A stretch of DNA of 34,192 nt from an uncultured Gammaproteobacteria bacterium. GTDB taxonomy: Bacteria > Pseudomonadota > Gammaproteobacteria > SZUA-229. Location of the stretch: NCBI GenBank assembly GCA_913065105.1, contig CAJXZZ010000028.1, forward strand, positions 1 to 34,192, written 5' to 3'. A program made the translations under genes and the position numbers. The notes beneath the pieces are model-generated. The model did not search any database and was not told the origin of the DNA. It saw only the letters and a list, made by a program, of their open reading frames with translations. Positions 28,696-34,192 of the stretch are shown one piece after another (position 1 is the first letter of the stretch; each line of letters begins with the position of its first letter).

Positions 28696-29461
28696 AATAA
28701 GCATCTTCGAGAGAGCACTGAAACCAGTCAAGTTCATCGGCTAACGATACCACTTTTCCGATGATGATCATCACTGGCGCTTGCAATTTTTTCTGACGAA
28801 TTGCATCGTCCAGTTGATCTAGTGTTGTTATCACCCGTTGCTGAGACAGCGTTGTACCGTTTTGAATAGCGGCGGCAGGTGTTGAAGCAGGCAGTCCTGC
28901 ATCGATTAATGAGTGTACGGCCAGCGGCAGGTTAGATAGCCCCATATAAATGACCAGGGTTGAATCTGGATCAGCGATAGATTGCCAGTTAAGATCCAGA
29001 GGTTCGTTATCATTAAAATGTCCGGTGATAAACTGTACTCTACGGCTCAAACCGCGATGTGTTAATGGGATACCGCTGTAGGAGCTGCAGCCAGATGCCG
29101 CGGTAATGCCGGGTACAACTTCGAAAGCGATATCGTGTTTTTTTAGTGCCAGGACTTCTTCTCCGCCACGACCGAACATGTAAGGGTCACCGCCTTTAAG
29201 GCGTACGATCTTATTCCCGGCATTTGCCAGGCTAACAATGATTTCGTTTATCTGTTCCTGCGGCACACAATGTTTACCGACTTCTTTACCGACAGAAATA
29301 CGGCTGGTATCCGTAGGGATAAGATTGAGAATATCGGCAGATACCAGTCGGTCATAAACCACCACGTCTGCCTGCTGGAGTAAACGGACTGCTTTAACAG
29401 TCATCAGGTCGGCGTCGCCTGGGCCAGCGCCAACCAGTGATACAAAGCCTTTATTACTCAT
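28670..29461 (-). CDS. nirE: Uroporphyrinogen-III C-methyltransferase NirE
   Basis: Cytoplasmic SAM-dependent enzyme of 263 residues that methylates uroporphyrinogen III at C2 and C7 to give precorrin-2, the first committed step to siroheme and heme d1. Family motifs are clear: VGAGPGDADLMTVKA at the start, VVYDRLVS, GGDPYMFGRGGEE (about 92-104) and PGITAASGCSSYSGIPLTHR (about 117-136). It has no CysG-type N-terminal domain. As first gene of the heme d1 operon it is called NirE rather than CobA. FNR-type boxes lie upstream. Confidence 0.92.
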   Translation of the reverse strand: MSNKGFVSLVGAGPGDADLMTVKAVRLLQQADVVVYDRLVSADILNLIPTDTSRISVGKEVGKHCVPQEQINEIIVSLANAGNKIVRLKGGDPYMFGRGGEEVLALKKHDIAFEVVPGITAASGCSSYSGIPLTHRGLSRRVQFITGHFNDNEPLDLNWQSIADPDSTLVIYMGLSNLPLAVHSLIDAGLPASTPAAAIQNGTTLSQQRVITTLDQLDDAIRQKKLQAPVMIIIGKVVSLADELDWFQCSLEDAYYEKNVIHI

Positions 29462-29499
29462 CTATATACGTCCTCGTTGCAATTGCCTTGTGGAAAATA

Positions 29500-29513
29500 T
29501 TGATTATTATCAA
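29500..29513 (-). promoter_or_regulatory. FNR/Dnr-type box, nir operon leader
   Basis: TTGATTATTATCAA is a perfect FNR/Dnr consensus palindrome 39 bases upstream of nirE. It is too near the ATG to activate from -41.5 with a normal leader. It falls just inside the transcript predicted from the box at 29561, where a bound protein could repress or tune expression. Confidence 0.6.
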
Positions 29514-29529
29514 AAAGGCTCAGGTAGAG

Positions 29530-29574
29530 ATGATATTGGATTGATTGGGGCTATATGTCATTGATTTAGGTCAA
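29530..29574 (-). promoter_or_regulatory. FNR/Dnr-activated promoter of the nir operon
   Basis: On the plus strand TTGATTTAGGTCAA (29561-29574) matches nine of ten conserved positions. On the minus strand a -10-like TATCAT lies at 29535-29530, 25 bases after the box, giving a transcript start near 29523 and a leader of about 60 bases. This fits class II activation by an FNR/Dnr protein. Confidence 0.6.
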
Positions 29575-29717
29575 GCTATAGTAAAGTTACTCCTGAGCAT
29601 TCAGTAACACTACAAGAAAGGTCCTGGATAACGTAACATGTATTAACGCGTAATTTTAGCCGTTGGAGCGCCAGCAGAGGCTGATATGCAGGCGTTATTA
29701 GATAATATGTTGTTGAT

Positions 29718-29760
29718 TTGACACAGATCATTTTTGTTAATGCCTGCTTGCGACTACAAT
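29718..29760 (+). promoter_or_regulatory. FNR/Dnr-like promoter of the hemerythrin gene
   Basis: TTGACACAGATCAT (29718-29731) matches eight of ten conserved positions, and TACAAT (29755-29760) is a good -10 element. The 23-base gap between them equals that at 110-152. Transcription should start near 29767. The remaining non-coding stretch 29575-29717 shows no clear signal. Confidence 0.55.
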
Positions 29761-29852
29761 GTGCGAGTCATTGATTTTTACAGCGTATTACTGTGTGTTG
29801 TGAATAGCTAAGATATTGCTTTTAACTAATGGTTTATTAAGGACTAACTAGC

Positions 29853-30437
29853 ATGAAAAATAATCTGTGCCAGAATAAAAAAATGTGTATGTTCGGTGTA
29901 TCGTTGCTTATTCTGACGTTGGTCGTGGCGGCGATACTGGGGCTACTGGCTAGCCCTACTAGTCCAGTCACATGGGCACTGATCGCTGTATTGGTGGTCA
30001 TTCCTTTTATCCATAAAAAAATGTCATCAAACCAGTTCGTTGAATGGAAAGATGAATACAGTGTCGGCATCGATTCCATCGACCAGCAACACAAAAGATT
30101 ACTCAACCTGATTAACCAGCTGCAGACGGCGATAGATTATTCAACCGGTGAGCAGTTCGAGCGCGAAGCGCTGGATGAACTGGTGGATTATACAAAAACA
30201 CATTTCACCTATGAAGAAGGCCTGATGAGAGATAATGATTATCCTGATTTTGAGCCACACAAGCTGCAACACGAAAAGATGTTTGAAAAAGTCCGGGAAG
30301 TGCTGTCTGAGTACGAACAGGATCAGGATACGGCAATGACGAATGCAGTGAATTATCTTAAAGACTGGTTGATCAACCACATCAACGGCACCGATAAAGA
30401 GTACAGCAGTTATCTTATTGGTAAAGGCGTGAAATAG
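29853..30437 (+). CDS. Membrane-anchored bacteriohemerythrin
   Basis: Oxygen- or NO-binding di-iron protein of 194 residues. Two hydrophobic helices at about 12-33 and 38-53 anchor it; residues 60-190 are a four-helix hemerythrin domain. All seven iron ligands are visible: His80, His117, Glu121, His136, His140, His176 and Asp181. Most bacteriohemerythrins are soluble and about 130-150 residues, so the anchor is an addition. AAGGA stands before ATG 29853. The FNR/Dnr-like promoter and the nearby nir operon suggest a role in handling O2 or NO at the membrane during denitrification. Confidence 0.9.
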   Translation: MKNNLCQNKKMCMFGVSLLILTLVVAAILGLLASPTSPVTWALIAVLVVIPFIHKKMSSNQFVEWKDEYSVGIDSIDQQHKRLLNLINQLQTAIDYSTGEQFEREALDELVDYTKTHFTYEEGLMRDNDYPDFEPHKLQHEKMFEKVREVLSEYEQDQDTAMTNAVNYLKDWLINHINGTDKEYSSYLIGKGVK

Positions 30438-30486
30438 ACGCCGGTTATCAGCATGCTTGTAAGGTGTTTAAATCTTTATAGGCGCA

Positions 30487-30858
30487 ATGATGCAAACATT
30501 CTTTCTACTGATAATGCTCACACAAAATGGAGCCGGTGATATCAACGCCGCCTTTGTTAATACTGAAACACTCGAGCTTTGTCAGCAAAAAGCATTAATG
30601 CTTGAAGGTGTTTTTAAAGCGTCAGAAATCCCGGTGATCGAAAGTCGCTGCATAAAAAGTGATCTACAATTTTTTGAATTTGGCCATGCCTCAACACCCA
30701 ATAAAATATTAAATTTCTACCTGATCCATTTCGATGAAGTATCGGTACAGATTTCGCCAATGCCAGAGTGGCGTGTTTGCATGGATCGACAGAGAAGCAG
30801 TGTAGAGCAGGGCAGGGTTTATTGCAGTAGTTCTGTTCAGTCACTCAGAGAAAATTAG
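30487..30858 (+). CDS. Uncharacterised small protein, probably exported
   Basis: The 123-residue product begins with a short hydrophobic stretch (about 1-15), a possible signal peptide, followed by a mixed alpha/beta domain with four cysteines (about 32, 55, 97 and 112) that could form disulfides. Family not recognised. Two in-frame ATGs (30487 and 30490) are possible. It lies 49 bases after the hemerythrin gene and 10 before the next gene, so the three probably share a transcript. Confidence 0.5.
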   Translation: MMQTFFLLIMLTQNGAGDINAAFVNTETLELCQQKALMLEGVFKASEIPVIESRCIKSDLQFFEFGHASTPNKILNFYLIHFDEVSVQISPMPEWRVCMDRQRSSVEQGRVYCSSSVQSLREN

Positions 30859-30868
30859 AGGTTTATTG

Positions 30869-31270
30869 GTGAGAAGTATAAAAGCTATTATCGCAGGTTG
30901 TGTGTTTGTGATTTTTGTTATCCTTTTACTACAGCTGGTTTATATTTTTGTGGCAGTAGGTTATAACGCGCTGGCAAAAGATTACCCATTTTTAAATGAT
31001 ATTAGTGGTTCGTTTAGATATCTAATCGGCATACCTGTTTTTGTCGCTGTTATGTTTGTCGGCGGTTATATCACTGCATATATCGCCAGTGAGAGAGTCA
31101 TACCACATTGTCTTGCTGTCGGTTTTATTACCGCCGGCGGCATGATGTATTCTGCTATGGAAAATTACAGCTTAACCACAACCGGTATCGTTGTGTTTAT
31201 ACTTGCGTTAGCCGCAACCGCTGCAGGCGGCCTGTATTGGCAAAAAGATAATAGGGCACAGCAGACGTAA
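30869..31270 (+). CDS. Small four-helix membrane protein
   Basis: The product of about 133 residues has four predicted membrane helices (about 5-30, 52-74, 83-101 and 105-122) and a short polar tail. No family recognised. I prefer GTG 30869, seven bases after AGAGG; TTG 30866 is an alternative that adds one residue. It is last in the apparent hemerythrin transcript, ahead of a strong palindrome at 31282. Confidence 0.5.
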   Translation: MRSIKAIIAGCVFVIFVILLLQLVYIFVAVGYNALAKDYPFLNDISGSFRYLIGIPVFVAVMFVGGYITAYIASERVIPHCLAVGFITAGGMMYSAMENYSLTTTGIVVFILALAATAAGGLYWQKDNRAQQT

Positions 31271-31274
31271 GCGG

Positions 31275-31305
31275 ATAAAAAAATGGCATTCATATGAATG
31301 CCATT
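31275..31305. terminator. Perfect 24-base palindrome, terminator best read on the minus strand
   Basis: 31282-31293 and 31294-31305 are exact reverse complements. On the minus strand the stem is followed by a run of T (complement of 31277-31283), making a strong terminator for leftward transcription from the cassette region. On the plus strand it lies just after the four-helix gene, but the T-run is poor. It may serve both directions. Confidence 0.65.
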
Positions 31306-31535
31306 AAACATAATTGCGCAGCCCTAAGTAGAGCTTTAACAGCTAAAGCAGGTCAGCTGGTGTTTACTACCAAACCAATAGAAATTTAAAATTATAAACA
31401 ACTCAATGAGTTTTAGAATGTAACGAGAGTCTGCTGCAGATGGCGGGTTCAACTTTTTTCTTTGAACTTCGGCTGCCAATGATAAGGCGACTTTAAACGG
31501 TTTTTTCTGACTGTAAAATTCTGATCAAAAGCAGA
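31306..31535. other. Non-coding gap next to the cassette
   Basis: No convincing gene. GTTCAA 31447-31452 and TTGAAC 31461-31466 form a perfect six-pair stem around a T-rich loop. AGTCTGCT near 31430 is the inverse of AGCAGAC at 31530-31536, so about 100 bases are bounded by short inverted repeats, the right one touching the attC end. A worn cassette or insertion-site remnant is possible. Confidence 0.3.
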
Positions 31536-31598
31536 CGTTAACGATTTGGGTAAGGCGCGCGACGCTTTTTCGCGTCGCACTTGACCCGCTTGTTAGGC
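31536..31598 (-). other. attC: Integron attC recombination site
   Basis: Read on the minus strand, the 63-base site starts GCCTAAC (R-double-prime, 31598-31592), then GGGTCAAG (L-double-prime), a seven-pair stem GCGACGC/GCGTCGC (31559-31565 and 31572-31578), CTTACCC (L-prime), a five-base spacer and GTTAACG (R-prime). GGGTCAAG and CTTACCC pair fully except for one extra base, the extrahelical base typical of attC that sets strand choice by IntI. The site starts 44 bases after the stop of the minus-strand gene, as expected in a gene cassette. Confidence 0.8.
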
Positions 31599-32812
31599 GA
31601 TTCTAGATGGACGTAATTTTTAAAATGAACTGATATCAACATTTAGATAATTACCCAATTAACAAGCTTATCCTTGTTTGCCGAATATTTTCCACCTTCA
31701 TAATATAATGTATTTGCATACTGTTGGATAAGTGCTTGTTGTTTTTGACTAAGGCCAGTCCACCATTGCTCAGAGAAGAAAGTGTTTTCACAATTAACAA
31801 AACAGTATTGAATAAAAATATCACATTTCTCAACATCAGGTAGATTATCAAAACTATCGATTACAGTATTGGCGTCTTTTGCGCCTTTTAACCATACAAA
31901 TACGATTGCACCTCCATCATCAGTATCAACAACTGAATGCGAGAGCATATCTGCGTCTAGACTTAGGTCCCACATGTCAATTAGTTTATTACCAAGAAAA
32001 TCGAACTCGCATTGAAAAACACTCGAGCTTACGACATCTAGCCTACCTTTAAAAAAATAGCATTTGCTTTCGAATGCATCATAGTTATCCTGGGCGATGG
32101 CTGCTTCAAATTTGTTTCTTATATTGCTCATCTCATCTAGAGATTTATTTTGTCCTGCAATACTTTTAATACATGAATTTTGCGTGCTTATCTGCCGATC
32201 TAAATTTAAACCGCGATCAAGGCATGTACGTTGAAACTCAAAGGATTCTATTAGTGCTTTTTTTCTATAATATTCATTACAAATATTTCGAAATGCATGT
32301 AAAACACAATGTTCATGTTCACCAGAAAAACCACCTTGTTCTATTGGGTCAAATAAGGTTGAATCATGGTATGAGCAAAAGCCGGGGAAAACTGAAGCTT
32401 TTCTCCAGCCAATTTCAGCTACATTGACTCCACCATCAGTTGAATTTGCTTCAAAATGCATTACATGATTAGTTGTATTTATTATGCGTTCTAAAGGCCC
32501 TTTTCTCTGGATAGTGTGTGAGTCAATAACTTTTCCTCTGCATACCTCTGGTGATGCTGATGGGTGCATACAACCACGTTTTTTCCAAAAAATCTTTCCC
32601 TGAAGATTCTGAATCTTTCCAATCGAGTAGGGTTTTTCTTGCTCCCTTAACATGTGACATTTTTTATACTTTTTCCCAGAGCCACACCAGCATGGTTCAA
32701 AGTGCTTTCTTTCTTTAACCGCATTTGAAACGAATGGGTCGTTGTCATCAACATAGGTTACTTTAAAGGGCTCTGAGGGTAACTTTATCATTCGTTAATT
32801 TTATGCGCCTAA
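31542..32812 (-). mobile_element. Probable integron gene cassette (1271 bases)
   Basis: The minus-strand gene at 32791 is preceded by GTTAGGC (32813-32807), with 15 bases to its ATG, and followed by attC. In a circular cassette the 5-prime end TTAGGC would join the G at 31542 to make the R-prime half; GTTAGGC is the exact reverse complement of the attC R-double-prime GCCTAAC. That match of the two ends is the hallmark of a cassette. No integrase gene or attI is visible in the window, so it may be a single cassette at a secondary site or part of an array out of view. Confidence 0.7.
31643..32791 (-). CDS. SEC-C motif protein with HNH-like zinc region, cassette-borne
   Basis: The 382-residue product starts with a SEC-C zinc motif (CWCGSGKKYKKCH, residues 34-46). 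A second Cys/His region follows: Cys74, His76, Cys84, then IDSHTIQRKGPL (89-100) and FPGFCSYHDSTLFDPIE (135-151). This C..H / C / SHTI / FC.YHD.LF pattern recalls HNH-like zinc folds in SEC-C proteins, but I cannot confirm a nuclease. The rest (about 160-382) is not recognised; it includes a Trp-rich part near 345. No signal peptide or membrane helix. It is the only gene of the cassette and is AT-rich relative to its left neighbours. Cassette genes often code for phage defence or stress functions; a defence role is a hypothesis. No Shine-Dalgarno is seen before ATG 32791. Confidence 0.75.
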   Translation of the reverse strand: MIKLPSEPFKVTYVDDNDPFVSNAVKERKHFEPCWCGSGKKYKKCHMLREQEKPYSIGKIQNLQGKIFWKKRGCMHPSASPEVCRGKVIDSHTIQRKGPLERIINTTNHVMHFEANSTDGGVNVAEIGWRKASVFPGFCSYHDSTLFDPIEQGGFSGEHEHCVLHAFRNICNEYYRKKALIESFEFQRTCLDRGLNLDRQISTQNSCIKSIAGQNKSLDEMSNIRNKFEAAIAQDNYDAFESKCYFFKGRLDVVSSSVFQCEFDFLGNKLIDMWDLSLDADMLSHSVVDTDDGGAIVFVWLKGAKDANTVIDSFDNLPDVEKCDIFIQYCFVNCENTFFSEQWWTGLSQKQQALIQQYANTLYYEGGKYSANKDKLVNWVII

Positions 32813-32920
32813 CAGTTAAATATACAGCGCCGCAAAACTCCTGATTTCAGGTAGATAGTCGGAAGCTTGGCTAACAGAGATATACAGTTCCGTATAACTC
32901 CAGTATATAGCGAGTTATAC
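32807..32920. repeat. Two direct attC-like half repeats upstream of the cassette
   Basis: A 35-base segment beginning GCCTAACAG at 32807 recurs as a 33-base segment beginning GGCTAACAG at 32869. They share TATACAG, CCG and AACTCC in the same order. GTATAACTC 32892-32900 also pairs with GAGTTATAC 32912-32920. The ends can be matched as a 114-base attC (GTATAAC at the right on the minus strand, GTTAGGC at the left, with complementary TATATAC/GTATATT arms), but pairing is poor inside. It may be a worn attC pair. Confidence 0.4.
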
Positions 32921-33000
32921 AGCCAATAATAGCGATAAGCAATGATGCTTTTGATCTAATAAGTACCAATACAAGGGATGTATAGGCTCAAATAAATATT

Positions 33001-33027
33001 TGTAAAAGCCCGCTTTAGGTGGCGGAC
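33001..33027 (-). terminator. Terminator of the csrA-like gene
   Basis: On the minus strand GTCCGC (33027-33022) pairs with GCGGGC (33013-33008) with one G-T pair, an eight-base loop, then TTTTAC. It begins 16 bases after the gene's stop codon. Confidence 0.55.
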
Positions 33028-33042
33028 ATAAAAAAGAATCTG

Positions 33043-33225
33043 CTATCCATAGGGTGGCGCATAGTAGTCTGGCAGACTTTCATAATTTTCCTCGCGGTCA
33101 ACCTTTACTTCTTCAGGCGCATATATGCCTATCTTTGCATGATTGTCTTGAATGTCCATTACGGTTATTTCAATGCGATCATCTAAAATAATTGTTTCGC
33201 CTACTTTCTGAGTCAGTACTATCAT
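33043..33225 (-). CDS. csrA: CsrA/RsmA-family RNA-binding protein
   Basis: Small post-transcriptional regulator of 60 residues binding GGA motifs in messenger leaders. The family pattern is kept: LTQKVGETI at the start (Leu4; the usual Arg6 is Gln), the central beta strands with KIGIYAPEEV, and VDREENY with Arg44, the key RNA contact. The C-terminal tail (SLPDYYAPPYG) differs from the helical tail of housekeeping CsrA. It is a single gene with its own terminator beside the cassette and is probably an accessory copy, as found on mobile elements; the main csrA is expected elsewhere. Confidence 0.88.
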   Translation of the reverse strand: MIVLTQKVGETIILDDRIEITVMDIQDNHAKIGIYAPEEVKVDREENYESLPDYYAPPYG

Positions 33226-33978
33226 TTCGCATCTTTAATTGTTGAGTGTTAATAGAACATAAGCAAAACATATGCCAAAAAATAATTTCATTGATACCTT
33301 TTAAGTAAAGGTGTAGATCAAAGCTCTTAAAAGCGATTCGTATCGGAGTTTCAGTGGATTTTAACGATTGGTTACTATTGTTGATTTTTGTGCCATCTGT
33401 TTGAACATATGCAATGGGCTGTTAATAAAAGCGTCTGATTTCAGTCATAAACCGTTATTAAAATGACATATATTTTAATTTTCAGAATTAATATTCAGAA
33501 AGGGCGAATGGGTGTTATAGGTCGACAACGCCTTATTAGCTTAGTATCTCGACCGCGAATATGGGGCCAATCGCGGACGTTAACTTATATTCTATAAAAT
33601 CATCCCATACGAGTAATAACCCTTCTCCAAATTTGTCTCCTACTATTTTTTCCTGGATAAAAAAATGGCGAAACAACAGGCTCCGAAGTGATGAGTATTT
33701 GTTCATGCATTCACATTTATCTCATAGGAGAGATGAGAGCGACAGACGTCTATTTAATAGCCTTTTAGATTATTTAAACTACCATTATTCTTATCGATCT
33801 TGCACATTTTAGATATCTCAAAATGCGATAACCGATACCGATACAGATATAGAAGGAACTTTCTCACTTATCGTCGAGGAATAGTGCAAATAGTCACCAT
33901 TCCTTAACAAATAAATTCAGGGAAGGTAGCTACTCCAATCAATTACAATAGTGGCAATAATGAATACGGTAATGTTCA
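33226..33978. other. AT-rich gap without a convincing gene
   Basis: No supported gene is seen in these 750 bases. One frame, 33561-33812 on the plus strand, lacks a ribosome site and recognisable features. GGAATAGTG 33878-33886 faces CACCATTCC 33895-33903 with one mismatch, a possible operator or hairpin before the last gene. Promoters for csrA (leftward) and the last gene (rightward) should be here but could not be fixed. Confidence 0.4.
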
Positions 33979-34192
33979 ATGAGAAGCTTTAAGAAGGAAC
34001 TAATAGAGCGGGCTAGAAAGGGTGACGTTAGAGCTGGAACTGCTTTATTAGAACAGTTCGTAGACACGGTGCTTGCAGGCGAAGAAATAGACGGGATCGT
34101 ACAGCAATACATTGCACATTGTTTACGCGACATAGTAAACGGTGAAGATACACAGATAGCCCTAAACATTAATGAACCAGTAGTAGGGCCAG
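33979..34192 (+). CDS. Hypothetical protein, cut by the window end
   Basis: An open frame of 71 codons from ATG 33979 runs off the window. The visible part is helical and charged (RSFKKELIERARKGDVRAG at the start, then IVQQYIAHCLRDIVNGEDTQIALNI). It resembles small helical proteins I recall from plasmids and genomic islands that start with a similar K-E-L-I-x-x-A-x-x-G-D run followed by Y-x-x-x-C-L-R-D-x-x-x-G; the link is from memory. No function can be given. ATG 33972 in another frame stops after a few codons. Confidence 0.55.
   Translation, partial: MRSFKKELIERARKGDVRAGTALLEQFVDTVLAGEEIDGIVQQYIAHCLRDIVNGEDTQIALNINEPVVGP

Noticed and set aside
29647-29720. Short frame reading like a protein tail (R-V-I-L-A-V-G-A-P-A-E-A-D)
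   Set aside because: It is closed by a stop just upstream, has no start codon with ribosome site and only about 24 codons. It could be a gene remnant but cannot be supported.
31420-31490. Cloverleaf-like hairpins resembling a tRNA (GGGTTCAA segment)
   Set aside because: No acceptor stem, anticodon arm or CCA-end context fits a tRNA.
33561-33812. 83-codon frame on the plus strand
   Set aside because: No ribosome site, no recognisable domain, biased composition rich in Ser, Asn, Arg and His; nothing overlaps it, so it cannot be excluded, but support is too thin to list as a gene.

Overview
The window looks like chromosomal DNA of a denitrifying gammaproteobacterium, probably marine or sediment-dwelling. 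Evidence is gene content (heme d1 synthesis for cd1 nitrite reductase, FNR/Dnr-type control sites, arsenic resistance, N-type ATPase), moderate GC and gammaproteobacterial protein signatures. No rRNA, tRNA, IS element or CRISPR array was seen. All assignments rest on reading translations and motifs by eye; no database search was run.

Layout, left to right. (1) 0.1-2.3 kb: an FNR-type box drives a fused cytochrome b / ferredoxin / MvhD-type iron-sulfur protein and a small membrane partner. (2) 2.5-5.0 kb: a FIST-GGDEF-EAL c-di-GMP protein. (3) 5.2-5.5 kb: a small coiled-coil protein behind a perfect FNR-type box, then about 400 bases of hairpin-rich non-coding DNA. (4) 5.9-11.4 kb: an operon of MMPL/RND exporter, TetR regulator, LolA-like periplasmic protein and outer-membrane barrel, with twin TetR-type palindromes over its promoter. 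(5) 11.5-12.5 kb: a cytochrome c'-like protein and a glycine-rich lipoprotein. (6) 12.8-14.8 kb (minus): arsR-arsC-acr3. (7) 15.0-15.4 kb: a small exported protein between two copies of a short repeat. (8) 15.7-21.9 kb (minus): an N-ATPase operon atpD-C-Q-B-E-F-A-G without atpR. (9) 22.1-23.0 kb: a DmeF-like cation exporter. (10) 23.1-29.5 kb (minus): nirE-C-F-D-L-GH-J plus two small membrane proteins. (11) 29.7-31.3 kb: a membrane-anchored hemerythrin behind an FNR-like site and two small proteins. (12) 31.5-32.9 kb (minus): a probable integron gene cassette carrying a SEC-C/zinc-finger protein. (13) 33.0-34.2 kb: a short csrA homologue and a truncated gene of a type I associate with mobile elements.

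How it fits together: the FNR/Dnr-type boxes at 110, 5141, 29500, 29561 and 29718 suggest one low-oxygen/nitrogen-oxide regulon joining the cytochrome b fusion, the coiled-coil protein, heme d1 synthesis and the hemerythrin. The structural nitrite reductase gene nirS is not in the window. The MMPL-LolA-barrel cluster looks like a self-contained envelope export route with its own repressor.

The items most worth follow-up are: the cassette at 31.5-32.8 kb, whose attC has the classic single extrahelical base and whose two ends are exact complements; the cytochrome b-ferredoxin-MvhD fusion, whose promoter appears to overlap the first possible ATG; an N-ATPase with no atpR and a Lys-to-Arg change in the alpha-subunit P-loop; and a nirG-nirH fusion beside separate nirD and nirL.
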